From the NCBI RefSeq assembly GCF_001598035.1, contig NZ_CP014835.1, forward strand, positions 992,001-1,056,000: a DNA stretch of 64,000 bases, in the 5' to 3' direction. Within the stretch, counting starts at the first letter, position 1. Every line of letters begins with the position of its first letter. The position numbers and the translations under genes were made by a program. The DNA comes from Streptococcus halotolerans. Its GTDB lineage: Bacteria; Bacillota; Bacilli; Lactobacillales; Streptococcaceae. A model generated the notes under the pieces. That model saw nothing but the letters and a program-made list of their open reading frames with translations. It searched no databases and had not been told where the DNA came from. Of the stretch, positions 42,023 to 52,091 are shown piece by piece.

Positions 42023-42240
42023 CAAGCATCCATTTCCACTTCTGTTCCGTCTGGCTGCATAACTTTAACCAAGGTTTTTTCAGCATCTTGCAAGGTTTTT
42101 TGGAGTTCTTTAGACAAAAGCATTCCTTTTTGAAATTGCTCAATAGCTTCTTCTAAAGGAACATCTCCATTTTCCAATTGAGCCACAATAGTTTCTAACT
42201 CTTTTAAATTATCTTCAAATGTTTTTTTCTTGCTTGGCAT
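42022..42240 (-). CDS. xseB: Exodeoxyribonuclease VII small subunit
   Basis: 72 residues with the XseB pattern [21 protein letters not shown] and [12 protein letters not shown]. It binds XseA to form the single-strand exonuclease. It overlaps xseA by 26 bp and ispA by one base, so it is tightly coupled. Confidence 0.95.
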   Translation of the reverse strand: MPSKKKTFEDNLKELETIVAQLENGDVPLEEAIEQFQKGMLLSKELQKTLQDAEKTLVKVMQPDGTEVEMDA

Positions 42241-43558
42241 TTGCTACCTCTACTTCTATCTGACCATCTTTCATTTGAATAGAGAGATGGTCTCCTTTTT
42301 TGACGTCATTAATACTCGTGATGGCTTTTTGGTCTTTTTGGACAATGGCATAGCCACGCGCGACAATCCTAGTCGTATCTAGCGATAAGAGCGTTTCTTG
42401 GGCCTTTTCAAATCGATTAACTTTGCTGTCATAGACACTCGTCATGTTTGACATGAGAAGCCGATTTAAAATGGCTAGACGTTCATCATATCGATTCATT
42501 TTTTCAGACAATCCTGTTGTCAAGAAGCGTTGTTTTAACAGTCGCTCTTGTTGCTGGGCATGATTGAGATTATTAGCCATTAACTGTGTCAAACGGCTGG
42601 TCAAATGGTCTAATTTTTGCGAAATCCCATCATAAAGACGTTCAGGTTGTCTAAAAATAACGGACTGCCGTAGTTGATTCAAACGGTCTTCTTGCCATTT
42701 CAACTGTCTAAGACTAGCCTGATAGGCCCGTTGCTGACGTTCACCAATCCAAGCTAAAATATCTGCTTTACTAATTGGCGTGGCCAATTCAGCTGCTGCT
42801 GTCGGAGTAGCGGCCCGTCTATCTGCCACAAAATCAGCCAAAGTGGTATCCGTCTCATGTCCGACACTTGAAATAATCGGTAACCGCGATTCAAAAATAG
42901 CTTCTACAACCATTTCTTCATTAAAAGCCCACAAGTCTTCAATTGAACCACCACCACGCCCAATAATCAAGAGATCCAAATCCTCTCTCTGATTGGCCTT
43001 AGCGATGTTAGCTGCCACTTCCTGAGCCGCACCATCTCCTTGAACCTTGGTCGGAAATAGCAGAATATCAACTCCAGGGAAACGCCGTGAGATGGTTGTG
43101 ATAATATCTCGAATAACGGCACCACTTGGACTAGTCACAACCCCAATCTTTTTAGGAAATTGAGGTAGGGCTTGCTTGTGTTTATCATCAAAATAACCTG
43201 CTGCCGTCAGTTTCTTTTTAAGTTGCTCAAACTGAAGGGCCAAGGCACCGATACCATCTGGCTCCGCTTTTTCAATGATAAGGGAATAAGAACCGCTAGG
43301 CTCATAGAGTTGAACGCGACCAATAACATTAATTTTCATGCCTTCTTCAAGGTCAAATCCTAACTTTTTGAATTGGCTTGCCCACATGGTAACTTGTATA
43401 ACTGCGTGCTCATCTTTAAGCGAAAAATACTGGTGATTGGGACGACGTCGAAAGTTAGAGACCTGTCCAGTCAAATAAACCCGCTCCAAATACGGATCAC
43501 GATCAAATTTCAGTTTAAGGTACTTGGTTAAATGACTAACCGTTAGATAATCCGACAT
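42215..43558 (-). CDS. xseA: Exodeoxyribonuclease VII large subunit
   Basis: 447 residues: N-terminal OB-fold ([20 protein letters not shown]), catalytic domain with [29 protein letters not shown] and [19 protein letters not shown], and a C-terminal coiled coil. The start at 43558 ([14 protein letters not shown]) is chosen on the family N-terminus, with AAGGGAG just upstream; the open frame to 43666 is not supported. It is the first gene of the operon running to recN. Confidence 0.95.
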   Translation of the reverse strand: MSDYLTVSHLTKYLKLKFDRDPYLERVYLTGQVSNFRRRPNHQYFSLKDEHAVIQVTMWASQFKKLGFDLEEGMKINVIGRVQLYEPSGSYSLIIEKAEPDGIGALALQFEQLKKKLTAAGYFDDKHKQALPQFPKKIGVVTSPSGAVIRDIITTISRRFPGVDILLFPTKVQGDGAAQEVAANIAKANQREDLDLLIIGRGGGSIEDLWAFNEEMVVEAIFESRLPIISSVGHETDTTLADFVADRRAATPTAAAELATPISKADILAWIGERQQRAYQASLRQLKWQEDRLNQLRQSVIFRQPERLYDGISQKLDHLTSRLTQLMANNLNHAQQQERLLKQRFLTTGLSEKMNRYDERLAILNRLLMSNMTSVYDSKVNRFEKAQETLLSLDTTRIVARGYAIVQKDQKAITSINDVKKGDHLSIQMKDGQIEVEVANAKQEKNI

Positions 43559-43647
43559 CTGCTCCCTTTCCATTTTTATGCAAAATTCTTTATCCATTAT
43601 ACCATTTTTCAACCAAATAAGCAGAAAAAGCAAGCTGAAGAAATCGA

Positions 43648-43700
43648 CAAAAAAAGTTAGAAGCACTGTCGTAACAGAACACTCCTAACTCTATTTTTAA
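43648..43700 (-). terminator. Terminator of the aldo/keto reductase gene
   Basis: Minus strand: GAGTTAG and CTAAC arms with an inner stem around CTGTTACGACAG, ending in seven U. It lies between the reductase stop and xseA. Confidence 0.65.
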
Positions 43701-43721
43701 TCATCTTTTCTATAAATCTAT

Positions 43722-44708
43722 CTACAAGGCTCCCACAATAGCATGGGGTTGGTAGCACTCATCCAAGTATGCCATCTCTTCTTCTGTCAAGTAGACATCA
43801 AAGGCCCCCATAAAATCGTCCAAATATTTTTCTTTAGTCACACCAACAATAGGTGAATGAATGCCTTTTTGCCATAACCACGCTAGGGCGATTTGCGCTC
43901 TGGAAACAGCCTTTTTACCTGCTAGCTCTGCCACTCGCTCTACAATAACACGGTCTTGATCTTCGGTAGCATCGTATTTGGCATGTGCAATTTGATCTGT
44001 TTTACTCCGCGCTGTATCTGCTGTCCAATCTCGAACAACACGTCCAGCCGCCAAAGGACTATAAGGCACCAAGGCAACCCCATAATCGTTGCAGAATGGA
44101 ATCATCTCACGTTCATCTTCGCGGTAAAGCATGTTGTAATGGTTCTGCATAACTGAGAAGGTTGTCCAACCATTCTTTTCAGCCACATATTGTGCCTTTT
44201 GAAATTGCCAAGCATACATAGCTGAAGCACCGAGATAATGAACCTTACCAGCACGCACCAAATCATTCAAAGCGGCCATGGTTTCTTCAATCGGCGTATG
44301 GTAATCCCAACGGTGAATGTATAAGATATCAATATAATCGGTTCCCAAACGTTTTAAACTGGCTTCTACTTGATTAAAAATAGCCTTGCGTGACAAACCT
44401 TTGGTATTTGGGCTGTCAGAATGGCCGTCACCGAAAAAGAGTTTGGTAGCAATAATCACCTCATCACGCTTAGCAAAGTCAGCCAAAGCACGACCTAGAT
44501 ATTCTTCACTAGTCCCTTGGGCATAGGTATTAGCGGTGTCGAAAAAATTGATTCCCATGTCCAACGCTTTTTTGATAATATGACGACTATCTGCTTCATT
44601 AAGTAACCAACCAGAATGAAAACCTACGCTTGCATCTCCGAAACTCATACAACCCAAACATAATTTTGACACTTCAAGGCCTGTATTTCCCAATCTTGTG
44701 TATTCCAT
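43722..44708 (-). CDS. Aldo/keto reductase
   Basis: 328-residue NADPH-dependent (beta/alpha)8 barrel oxidoreductase. Catalytic tetrad candidates: Asp and Tyr in FFDTANTYAQG, Lys in IATKLFF, His in LYIHRWD. VPYSPLAAGRV is the cofactor region. ATG 44708 (MEYTRLGNTGLEVS) has GGAGG 6 nt upstream, better than ATG 44711. Substrate unknown; the subgroup resembles YakC/YeaE-type general reductases. It is monocistronic. Confidence 0.88.
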   Translation of the reverse strand: MEYTRLGNTGLEVSKLCLGCMSFGDASVGFHSGWLLNEADSRHIIKKALDMGINFFDTANTYAQGTSEEYLGRALADFAKRDEVIIATKLFFGDGHSDSPNTKGLSRKAIFNQVEASLKRLGTDYIDILYIHRWDYHTPIEETMAALNDLVRAGKVHYLGASAMYAWQFQKAQYVAEKNGWTTFSVMQNHYNMLYREDEREMIPFCNDYGVALVPYSPLAAGRVVRDWTADTARSKTDQIAHAKYDATEDQDRVIVERVAELAGKKAVSRAQIALAWLWQKGIHSPIVGVTKEKYLDDFMGAFDVYLTEEEMAYLDECYQPHAIVGAL

Positions 44709-44814
44709 CATTGCCCTCCATTTATCTAACCTGAACTTATTATACACCCTAGAGTGAACTCCAAGTCAAGCGTTTTCATGATGAAACTAATAAGAATCGG
44801 ATGACATCCAATGC

Positions 44815-45465
44815 TTAAAGCATATACCAGACGATAGCTATGTATTGCAAGGCTGAAGCTAGAAGGATAAAGAGGTGCCAAATCATATGAAAATAAGGTT
44901 TTTTCTTAGCGTAAAAGAAAGCACCGACTGTATATGATAAGCCCCCTGCTAGCATGAGCAGGCCAAAAACAAGATTAGTTTTTTGAATAATGGCTGGGAG
45001 AATAAAAACAACCAGCCAGCCCATAAAGAGATAAAGAGAAAGACTAAAACTTTCATTAATATTCTTAGCAAAAATTTTATAAAGAATCCCAAAAACAGTG
45101 GCTCCCCACTGTAAAACGATAATGGTAATACCCAGCCAACCACCAACCAAGGATAGGGCTACTGGCGTGTAAGAACCCGCAATAGCAATGTAAATCATAC
45201 TATGGTCGACAATTCGCAGGATATATTTCTGTGGTGTTCCATAAGTCATTGAATGATAAACCGTCGATGACAAAAACATCAAGAAAAGGCTGATAACAAA
45301 AATAGACATCCCCACTGCTGCTGTCATATCATAAAGCTGGAAAGCTCTAATAGCAGTAACGGGTAAAAGACCTAGCATAATGGCTGATCCCACCCCATGT
45401 GTTGTTGCATTGGCAATTTCTTCTCCAAACGATAGCGGATGATTTAATTTAAAGGTTTGATTCAC
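44815..45465 (-). CDS. Hemolysin III family membrane protein (PAQR type)
   Basis: 216 residues with seven hydrophobic segments and the family motifs NATTHGVGSA, SSTVYH, DHSMIYIAIAGSYTP and a C-terminal HMIWHLF. His/Ser/Asp residues form a metal site in the PAQR family. The frame opens at TTG 45486, but GTG 45465 has GGGAGG 8 nt upstream and is the likelier start; it overlaps the preceding gene by 17 bp. Confidence 0.85.
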   Translation of the reverse strand: MNQTFKLNHPLSFGEEIANATTHGVGSAIMLGLLPVTAIRAFQLYDMTAAVGMSIFVISLFLMFLSSTVYHSMTYGTPQKYILRIVDHSMIYIAIAGSYTPVALSLVGGWLGITIIVLQWGATVFGILYKIFAKNINESFSLSLYLFMGWLVVFILPAIIQKTNLVFGLLMLAGGLSYTVGAFFYAKKKPYFHMIWHLFILLASALQYIAIVWYML

Positions 45466-45928
45466 TATTTTTTCCTCCCAGTTCAATCGTTAACAAGCGA
45501 GCCTTATAATAAGACTTTACAGCCAAACAAGCGTAAGCAATAACCTCTGGCACTTCTGCTTCTTCATTCATACAAGTGGCAAACCAATTGTATAAATCTT
45601 CCGAGCTATAATCCTGTTCCAGAACGCTTAGCGTCTCACCAATCTCTTGCAAGCTAAAAACATTTTTCAAAAACGCAATAGCAATTAAACGAGCTATCTG
45701 ATGACGTTGGTATTTTTTCTTAAACGGCTTTTCTAAATGACCATGCTTGACATAATTGTTTACCATAGAAGATGTAATCCCTTTAGCATCCCTGTCAACA
45801 CCTGTCTGGCTAACCTTGTTAACATAGTAAAGGACTTGGTCTAAATAGAGGTCCAATTCTGGTAACTCTTTCCATAGTGGTATTTTCTCTAATTTTATTT
45901 CTTCAAAAATATCATATCTAGTTTTCAT
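45449..45928 (-). CDS. DUF1836 domain-containing protein
   Basis: 159 residues: a MerR-like helix-turn-helix arrangement typical of DUF1836 (ITSSMVNNYVKHGHLEKPFKKKYQRHQIARL), then helices. It is probably a DNA-binding regulator, but no target is known. It overlaps the hemolysin III gene, suggesting co-expression. Confidence 0.8.
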   Translation of the reverse strand: MKTRYDIFEEIKLEKIPLWKELPELDLYLDQVLYYVNKVSQTGVDRDAKGITSSMVNNYVKHGHLEKPFKKKYQRHQIARLIAIAFLKNVFSLQEIGETLSVLEQDYSSEDLYNWFATCMNEEAEVPEVIAYACLAVKSYYKARLLTIELGGKNSESNL

Positions 45929-45995
45929 AACCAGATTATATCATTTATATAATTTAAAACAAGAAAAAACCTTGCCCAGAGACAAGATTTCGAGG

Positions 45996-46847
45996 TTATT
46001 TTAAAGTGGCTAAGGCAGCCTCATAAGTTTGCTCTAGTAACATGGTAATAGTCATAGGACCAACACCACCAGGAACTGGCGTTATCAAATCAGCTATTGA
46101 TTTAACTGCTTCAAAATCGACATCCCCCGATAGTTTCCCATTCTCATCGCGATTCATGCCCACATCAATCACGACTGCGCCTGGTTTGACATAATCAGCT
46201 GTGATAAATTTTGAGCGCCCAATAGCAACCACCAAAATATCTGCTGTCTTGGTAATGTCAGCCAAATGTTTCGTTCTAGAATGTGTCGAGGTTACGGTAG
46301 CATCAGCTTCTAAGAGAAGAGCAGCCATCGGTTTACCAACGATATTGGAACGACCAACAACGACCGCATTTTTTCCTTCTAAGTCAACACCATAAACTGC
46401 GAACATCTTCATGATACCAGCAGGTGTGCAAGGAATCATAGCTGGTTTTCCAGACCACAAACGTCCCGTATTAACATGATGAAAACCATCAACGTCCTTA
46501 GTCGGGTCAATTGCTAGGACAACTTTTTCCTCATCAATATGATCTGGCAGGGGTAACTGCACTAGAATCCCGTGAAAGCGATCATCACGATTGTACTGCT
46601 CAACCACAGCCAGAAGCTCTTCTTGAGAGATAGCTGCTGATAAACGAACCGTTTCACTGAAAAATCCAGCTTTTTTAGCAGACCGTTCTTTATTTCTAAC
46701 ATAAACCTGACTAGCAGGATTTTCTCCGACCAAAATAACCACCAAACCTGGAACAAGTCCCTCTTTCTCCTTTAAGTGAGCAACCTTTTCAGCCAATTCA
46801 GCCTGCATCTTTTGGGCCAAGCCCTTACCATCAATCAATCTTGCCAT
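45996..46847 (-). CDS. folD: Methylenetetrahydrofolate dehydrogenase/cyclohydrolase
   Basis: 283-residue bifunctional enzyme interconverting methylene-, methenyl- and formyl-tetrahydrofolate. [14 protein letters not shown] holds the catalytic Lys, [13 protein letters not shown] is a family signature, [13 protein letters not shown] is the NADP site, and the C-terminal [16 protein letters not shown] is diagnostic. AGGAG lies 6 nt before the ATG, and an extended -10 promoter lies upstream. Confidence 0.96.
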   Translation of the reverse strand: MARLIDGKGLAQKMQAELAEKVAHLKEKEGLVPGLVVILVGENPASQVYVRNKERSAKKAGFFSETVRLSAAISQEELLAVVEQYNRDDRFHGILVQLPLPDHIDEEKVVLAIDPTKDVDGFHHVNTGRLWSGKPAMIPCTPAGIMKMFAVYGVDLEGKNAVVVGRSNIVGKPMAALLLEADATVTSTHSRTKHLADITKTADILVVAIGRSKFITADYVKPGAVVIDVGMNRDENGKLSGDVDFEAVKSIADLITPVPGGVGPMTITMLLEQTYEAALATLK

Positions 46848-46871
46848 CCTACACTCCTATACTTTTTGACC

Positions 46872-46880
46872 ATTATACCA
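46872..46880 (-). promoter_or_regulatory. folD promoter (extended -10)
   Basis: TGGTATAAT on the minus strand, about 25 bp before the folD ATG, abutting the terminator of the upstream transporter operon. Confidence 0.6.
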
Positions 46881-46905
46881 AAAAGCTAGGCTGATACCTA
46901 GCATC
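46879..46905 (-). terminator. Terminator of the amino acid transporter operon
   Basis: GATGCTAGGTATC pairs with the complementary AGCCTAGC arm, with U-runs on both strands; it ends the ABC operon and adjoins the folD promoter. Confidence 0.65.
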
Positions 46906-46909
46906 TTTT

Positions 46910-47644
46910 TTATAATACTTTACTCAAGAAATGTTTCGTTCTTTCTTCCTGAGTATTTTCAAAGATTTGTTGAGGTGTGCCATCTTCTACGATAACACCA
47001 CCATCCATGAAAATGACACGGTCAGCCACCTCACGCGCAAATCCCATTTCATGTGTCACAATAACCATGGTCATCCCAGACTTCGCCAAGTCTTGCATAA
47101 CGACCAAAACCTCTCCTACCATTTCGGGATCAAGAGCTGATGTTGGTTCATCAAAAAGCAAAACATCTGGATCCATAGCCAATCCACGCGCTATGGCAAT
47201 ACGTTGCTGTTGCCCACCAGATAAACTGGACGAGTAGGCATCTGCTTTATCACGAAGACCAACTTTATCTAGAAGTTCAAAAGCTTTTCTTTCTGCTTCA
47301 CTCTTTGATAAACCTTTTGTTTTTATTGGCGATAAAGTGATGTTCTCCAAAATACTCATATTTGGAAAAAGGTTAAATTGTTGAAAAACCATTCCCATTT
47401 TCTCACGCATCTTGAAAACATCATTCTTTTTATCAGTAATATCCACACCTTCAAAAGTAACACTACCTTTCGTTGGTATTTCTAGTAAATTCATGGTTCT
47501 AAGGAATGTTGATTTTCCTGATCCAGAAGGACCAATGATAACCACAACTTCTCCCTTATGAATTTCAAGATTGATCCCTTTTAACACTTCATTTTGGCCA
47601 AAGTGTTTATGCAAATTCTCGATTGAAATTAATGTCTCTATCAT
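46910..47644 (-). CDS. Polar amino acid ABC transporter, ATP-binding protein
   Basis: 244 residues: Walker [10 protein letters not shown] (38-46), Q-loop [12 protein letters not shown], signature [16 protein letters not shown], Walker [14 protein letters not shown]-loop VTHEMGFA. The pattern is that of GlnQ/ArtM/GltL proteins. It shares its first base with the permease stop. No substrate-binding protein gene is adjacent, so the substrate is open. Confidence 0.9.
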   Translation of the reverse strand: MIETLISIENLHKHFGQNEVLKGINLEIHKGEVVVIIGPSGSGKSTFLRTMNLLEIPTKGSVTFEGVDITDKKNDVFKMREKMGMVFQQFNLFPNMSILENITLSPIKTKGLSKSEAERKAFELLDKVGLRDKADAYSSSLSGGQQQRIAIARGLAMDPDVLLFDEPTSALDPEMVGEVLVVMQDLAKSGMTMVIVTHEMGFAREVADRVIFMDGGVIVEDGTPQQIFENTQEERTKHFLSKVL

Positions 47645-48330
47645 TATAATGTTCCTCCATTACCCATTCGTTTTTCAAGGATTTGCAATAATCTAGACAT
47701 TGCCGTTGTGATCATTAAATAGTAGAACGCTGCAAACAAGAGTGGTTCAACAGGAATATAGGTCGCTGTTACGACAGATTGGGCACCATTCCAAAGTTCC
47801 ATTACCCCAATGGTTTGTAACAGTGAGCTGTCCTTGATGATGGTAATAAACTCATTCCCCAAAGCCGGCAAGATATTTTTGATCGCTTGAGGCAGAATAA
47901 CATAACGCATAGCATTTTTAGGCTTAATACCAAGTGAATAGGCTGCTTCCAGCTGACCCTTTGGAACAGACTCAATACCGGCACGAACGGACTCCGAAAT
48001 ATAGGCACCACTATTCAATGAAATAATAATAATACCAGGCAAAAGACGGCTAAAATCCATATCTAAGACACCAAAACCAACCGTCGGCGCCCCACTAAAA
48101 TGCATCCAGGCAAATGCAATCATGATTTGGACTACCATAGGAGTCCCCCGAAAGACCCAAACATAAAAACTGGCTATCCAAGCTAAAGGCTTAAAGGAAC
48201 TCCTTTTTGAGAACGCCACTAAGATACCAATAATGGTTCCCAAAAAAACAACACAGGCAGAAATCATAATGGTGACGATAACGCCGTAATTAAAATAAGC
48301 CCAATACTTGGGAAGGAAAGAAAAATCCAT
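47644..48330 (-). CDS. Polar amino acid ABC transporter, permease
   Basis: 228 residues with five membrane segments and the coupling loop [22 protein letters not shown] of the His/Glu/Gln/Arg permease family; [10 protein letters not shown] is also typical. First gene of a two-gene operon with a promoter upstream. The binding protein must be encoded elsewhere. Confidence 0.9.
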   Translation of the reverse strand: MDFSFLPKYWAYFNYGVIVTIMISACVVFLGTIIGILVAFSKRSSFKPLAWIASFYVWVFRGTPMVVQIMIAFAWMHFSGAPTVGFGVLDMDFSRLLPGIIIISLNSGAYISESVRAGIESVPKGQLEAAYSLGIKPKNAMRYVILPQAIKNILPALGNEFITIIKDSSLLQTIGVMELWNGAQSVVTATYIPVEPLLFAAFYYLMITTAMSRLLQILEKRMGNGGTL

Positions 48331-48362
48331 AACGAACTCCTATTTACTAAAAGATAAGAACC

Positions 48363-48391
48363 ATCATAGCATAGATAAACTAAAAACACAA
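48363..48391 (-). promoter_or_regulatory. Promoter of the amino acid transporter operon
   Basis: Minus strand: -35 TTGTGT (48386-48391), 17-bp spacer, extended -10 TGC-TATGAT (48363-48368). Confidence 0.55.
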
Positions 48392-48406
48392 TGTTTTTTG
48401 GTATTT

Positions 48407-48436
48407 TTATACAATAAAGCATCCTTTTTTGTATAA
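48407..48436. promoter_or_regulatory. Inverted repeat upstream of the transporter promoter, possible operator
   Basis: Perfect 8-bp arms TTATACAA (48407-48414) and TTGTATAA (48429-48436) with a 14-bp spacer, 15 bp upstream of the -35. It may bind an activator or repressor of amino acid uptake; the regulator is unknown. Confidence 0.35.
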
Positions 48437-48571
48437 ACAAAGCTAAAATCTATTGAAATATTCACATCAGATCATAGCCTTTCTAACACCTGAGTTTTTA
48501 CATGAGCTACCAGCGATGCCTCTAATATCACAGGCTCCCAACACTCGTATCACCATCTTTAAAGGCAAAAT

Positions 48572-48606
48572 AAAAATGAGTCCGACACTATGTCCCAGAC
48601 TCATTT
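48572..48606 (-). terminator. Terminator of the DUF1797 gene
   Basis: Minus strand: AAATGAGTC and GACTCATTT arms with an inner GGACA/TGTC stem, then TTATTTT. Confidence 0.65.
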
Positions 48607-48614
48607 CTACTACC

Positions 48615-48845
48615 TTAATAAAGCAAATCATAGATTTCCATTGCAATCAAATCAATGCTATCAAACGAATACGACTCCTTAGCTTCAACATCGCGCAAAG
48701 TGAAGACTGGTCCGTTTTCTGGATCGTTATTGAATGATACTTCTGCAACAACAACTCCTTCTCGCTCAAAATTACGTTTTAAATTACCGCCATCTGTGGC
48801 CATAAGCTCAAGACGATTGATGATTCTCACTAAATGTGATTCCAT
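48615..48845 (-). CDS. DUF1797 family protein (YkuJ type)
   Basis: 76 residues matching the DUF1797 pattern: HLVRIINRLELMATDGG, REGVVVAEVSFNND and SYSFDSIDLIAMEIYDLL. Small cytoplasmic protein of unknown function, common in lactic acid bacteria. It is monocistronic and divergent from clpE. Confidence 0.8.
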   Translation of the reverse strand: MESHLVRIINRLELMATDGGNLKRNFEREGVVVAEVSFNNDPENGPVFTLRDVEAKESYSFDSIDLIAMEIYDLLY

Positions 48846-48951
48846 ATCTTACTCCTCTATTTCTATTAATTTCTCTTATTTTACCACAAAAAGCTTTCAA
48901 AGTAACACTAAATCAACTATTTTCCTGATATTAAAAGTTTAAAAAAACGCA

Positions 48952-48978
48952 TTAGCACTCCCTTAGTTAGACTGCCAA
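48952..48978. promoter_or_regulatory. CIRCE-like element upstream of clpE
   Basis: TTAGCACTC-N9-GACTGCCAA: the left arm is a perfect CIRCE half and the right arm has 7 of 9 matches to GAGTGCTAA, with the correct 9-bp spacing. It lies 17 bp upstream of the clpE -35. Confidence 0.5.
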
Positions 48979-48995
48979 TTTTTTGAACTTTTTAC

Positions 48996-49023
48996 TTGCA
49001 ATGCAGAACTATCGTGCTATAAT
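48996..49023 (+). promoter_or_regulatory. clpE promoter
   Basis: -35 TTGCAA (48996-49001), 16-bp spacer, extended -10 TGC-TATAAT (49018-49023). The leader is about 107 nt and contains a CtsR box. Confidence 0.75.
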
Positions 49024-49037
49024 AAAGTCAGATAAAG

Positions 49038-49054
49038 TTTGACTATATTTGACC
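49038..49054. promoter_or_regulatory. CtsR operator downstream of the clpE promoter
   Basis: TTTGACT-ATA-TTTGACC, the perfect reverse form of the CtsR heptad repeat, starting 15 bp after the -10. Bound CtsR would block initiation or early elongation. Confidence 0.85.
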
Positions 49055-49136
49055 AAAATCAATTTGGTTTGGTAAAAGTCCTATATCTATTGAAACATTT
49101 CACTTTTAAAAATCTCTCAAAAAGCGAGGTATATCT

Positions 49137-51401
49137 ATGCTTTGTCAAAATTGTCAATTAAACGAATCAACTATCCATTTATACACTAATGTTAATGGAA
49201 GACAAAAACAAGTTGATCTTTGCCAAAACTGTTATCAAATCATGAAAACAGATCCTAAAAACAGTCTTTTGTCAAACTTAGGCCAAGGTCAAGAAAGAGC
49301 GTCATCATCTATGAACCCATTTTTCGATGATTTCTTTGGTGATCTCAATAACTTCCGCGCCTTCAGCGGTGATTTACCAAACAGTCCTAAAACACAAGCA
49401 GGTGGTCAAGGTGGCAACAACGGTCCAGGAAACCGTCATCCAAATGGTCCCCAAGGACCTACTCAACAAAAGAACCAAGGTCTCCTAGACGAATTCGGTA
49501 TCAATATCACTGAAATCGCTCGTCAGGGTGACATTGATCCTGTTATTGGCCGTGATGATGAAATTCTTCGTGTCATTGAAATTCTAAACCGCCGTACTAA
49601 GAACAATCCTGTTCTTATCGGTGAACCTGGGGTTGGTAAAACAGCTGTTGTGGAAGGCCTAGCACAAAAAATTGTCGATGCTGATGTTCCACAAAAACTC
49701 CAAGGCAAGCAAGTCATTCGTCTAGATGTTGTCAGCCTTGTTCAGGGAACCGGTATCCGTGGTCAATTTGAAGAGCGTATGCAAAAACTCATGGAAGAAA
49801 TTCGTAATCGCCAAGACGTGATTCTCTTTATCGATGAAATCCATGAAATTGTTGGTGCTGGTAGTGCTGGCGATGGCAATATGGACGCTGGTAATATCTT
49901 AAAACCTGCTCTCGCACGTGGCGAGCTCCAATTAGTTGGTGCAACAACTCTTAATGAGTATCGTATTATTGAAAAAGACGCTGCTTTGGAACGTCGTATG
50001 CAACCGGTTAAAGTCGATGAGCCAAGTGTTGAAGAAACCATCACTATCTTAAAGGGAATTCAACCAAAATACGAAGATTACCATCATGTCAAATACAGCT
50101 CTGATGCTATCGAAGCAGCAGCCATTCTCTCCAATCGTTACATTCAAGATCGCTTCCTTCCCGATAAGGCTATTGACCTTCTTGACGAATCCGGTTCTAA
50201 GATGAATTTAACCTTGAATTTTGTTGATCCGCAAGAAATCGATCAGCGACTAGTTGAAGCTGAGAATCTCAAAGCTCAAGCAACACGTGATGAAGACTAC
50301 GAACGTGCCGCTTACTATCGTGATCAAATCGCTAAGTACAAAGAAATGCAAGCTCAAAAAATAGACGATCAAGATACCCCTATTATTACGGAAAAAAATA
50401 TCGAAGCTATTATTGAGCAAAAAACTAATATCCCCGTTGGCGATCTTAAAGAAAAAGAACAAAGTCAATTGGTTCATTTGGCGGATGATCTTAAATCACA
50501 TGTCATTGGTCAAGACGATGCTGTCGATAAAATCGCAAAAGCTATCCGTCGTAACCGGGTCGGTCTTGGCTCCCCAAATCGTCCTATCGGTTCCTTCCTC
50601 TTTGTAGGACCAACTGGTGTTGGTAAAACAGAACTCTCTAAACAATTAGCTATTGAACTCTTTGGTTCAGCTGACAGCATGATCCGTTTCGACATGTCTG
50701 AATACATGGAAAAACACGCTGTTGCCAAACTTGTCGGTGCTCCTCCGGGATACGTTGGTTATGAAGAGGCTGGGCAATTAACTGAAAAAGTCCGCCGCAA
50801 CCCATATTCACTCATCCTACTTGATGAAGTTGAAAAAGCGCATCCAGATGTCATGCACATGTTCCTCCAAGTACTTGATGATGGTCGCTTGACTGATGGC
50901 CAAGGTCGTACGGTCAGCTTCAAAGACACCATCATTATCATGACTTCTAATGCCGGTACTGGCAAAGTTGAAGCTTCTGTTGGTTTCGGTGCTGCCCGTG
51001 AAGGTCGTACCAATTCTGTCCTTAACCAACTTGGTGATTTCTTTAGCCCAGAGTTTATGAACCGTTTTGACGGTATTATCGAATTCAAGGCCCTTGAAAA
51101 AGAAAACCTTCTAACGATTGTTAACCTTATGCTTGAAGATGTTAACGACCGTCTCGCTGTCAACGGCCTCCACCTCGAGGTAACCGATAAAGTTAAGGAA
51201 AAACTAGTTGACCTTGGCTATGATCCAAAAATGGGGGCTCGACCACTGCGCCGAACTATACAAGACCATATCGAAGATGCTATCACAGATTTTTACCTTG
51301 AAAATCCTTCAGAAAAAAATCTCCGTGCTATCATGACTTCGAATGGACATATCGTCATCAAATCAAACACAAAAGCTGAAGCTGTTATTGAAGAAAGCTA
51401 G
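49137..51401 (+). CDS. clpE: ATP-dependent Clp protease ATP-binding subunit ClpE
   Basis: 754-residue HSP100 unfoldase for ClpP. An N-terminal zinc finger (C3-X2-C6 and C29-X2-C32) is the ClpE hallmark. It is followed by a Gly/Gln/Asn-rich linker (about 85-110), AAA-1 with GEPGVGKTA and [10 protein letters not shown], a UVR-type coiled coil ([18 protein letters not shown]), and AAA-2 with GPTGVGKTE and [11 protein letters not shown]. It clears damaged protein under heat stress and, in relatives, helps inactivate CtsR. Control by CtsR, and perhaps HrcA, is visible upstream. It ends at a strong bidirectional terminator. Confidence 0.96.
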   Translation: MLCQNCQLNESTIHLYTNVNGRQKQVDLCQNCYQIMKTDPKNSLLSNLGQGQERASSSMNPFFDDFFGDLNNFRAFSGDLPNSPKTQAGGQGGNNGPGNRHPNGPQGPTQQKNQGLLDEFGINITEIARQGDIDPVIGRDDEILRVIEILNRRTKNNPVLIGEPGVGKTAVVEGLAQKIVDADVPQKLQGKQVIRLDVVSLVQGTGIRGQFEERMQKLMEEIRNRQDVILFIDEIHEIVGAGSAGDGNMDAGNILKPALARGELQLVGATTLNEYRIIEKDAALERRMQPVKVDEPSVEETITILKGIQPKYEDYHHVKYSSDAIEAAAILSNRYIQDRFLPDKAIDLLDESGSKMNLTLNFVDPQEIDQRLVEAENLKAQATRDEDYERAAYYRDQIAKYKEMQAQKIDDQDTPIITEKNIEAIIEQKTNIPVGDLKEKEQSQLVHLADDLKSHVIGQDDAVDKIAKAIRRNRVGLGSPNRPIGSFLFVGPTGVGKTELSKQLAIELFGSADSMIRFDMSEYMEKHAVAKLVGAPPGYVGYEEAGQLTEKVRRNPYSLILLDEVEKAHPDVMHMFLQVLDDGRLTDGQGRTVSFKDTIIIMTSNAGTGKVEASVGFGAAREGRTNSVLNQLGDFFSPEFMNRFDGIIEFKALEKENLLTIVNLMLEDVNDRLAVNGLHLEVTDKVKEKLVDLGYDPKMGARPLRRTIQDHIEDAITDFYLENPSEKNLRAIMTSNGHIVIKSNTKAEAVIEES

Positions 51402-51402
51402 A

Positions 51403-51442
51403 AAAAAGGTTGTGTCAATCATGAGATTGACACAACCTTTTT
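51403..51442 (+). terminator. Bidirectional terminator between clpE and the ECF S gene
   Basis: Perfect 18-bp stem AAAAAGGTTGTGTCAATC with its complement and a 4-nt ATGA loop, U-runs on both strands; it serves the two convergent genes. Confidence 0.9.
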
Positions 51443-51445
51443 GCA

Positions 51446-51955
51446 TTATCGGAGGTTCCAGTAAGCCTGAAAATCCTTAACAATTGATGTTCTAAAATAA
51501 AGACAATAAACAACCAAGATCGAGAGAACAGCCGCCAACACATCAAAGGGTAATTTCATCATCGCATATTGAAGATTGGCATAAAGAAAAGCTCTACCTA
51601 GTCCATAACCAATAATATCAACCATTGCCCCTAGAGACATCGCCAACAAAACGCGCTTTTTGGTAGCCTTCGTCTCCTTTGGCCCAACAACAACTGATAT
51701 GACAGCTACTTGTAAACTATGCGTTACAAGCGTGACAAACATGGGTGTCGGATAAAAGAAGAAATCTCCTAAAAACGAACCAATCCCCGCAACCACCATC
51801 GCTTCCAGAGGTGGAAATAAGAGCCCTACTAAAAAAATAACAATACCATTGATATAAAAATGTCCTCCCGGTACAGGAATCGATAAGAAACGAGCACTCA
51901 AAATAATGGTCACCGCCATAAAAAGAGCTGAAATTGTGACTTGTCTTGCTGACAT
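51446..51955 (-). CDS. ECF transporter S component
   Basis: 169-residue protein with about six membrane segments of the PF07155-like ECF S-component type: an N-terminal ISALFMAVTIILSARF and the PVPGGHFYINGIVIFLVG loop. S components bind a vitamin or similar cofactor and share the EcfAA'T energy module encoded elsewhere. The vitamin cannot be named from sequence. ATG 51955 has GGAGAGG 6 nt upstream; the in-frame TTG at 51970 is discarded. Confidence 0.8.
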   Translation of the reverse strand: MSARQVTISALFMAVTIILSARFLSIPVPGGHFYINGIVIFLVGLLFPPLEAMVVAGIGSFLGDFFFYPTPMFVTLVTHSLQVAVISVVVGPKETKATKKRVLLAMSLGAMVDIIGYGLGRAFLYANLQYAMMKLPFDVLAAVLSILVVYCLYFRTSIVKDFQAYWNLR

Positions 51956-52091
51956 AACCAACCTCTCCAAGCTTTAACTGTTGTCATCATTTATACCAAT
52001 ATTCTCAGGAAATGTCAAAATTTTGGGAAACTTTTCTAGTTTATTAGGTTAATTTTTAGTATAATAAGAGAAAAAACTATCGAGGAAAACT

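Noticed and set aside
48441..48463. Repeat-handle-like TATTGAAAT upstream of the amino acid ABC operon
   Set aside because: It matches only part of the handle, has no adjoining hairpin or terminator, and is expected by chance in AT-rich DNA.
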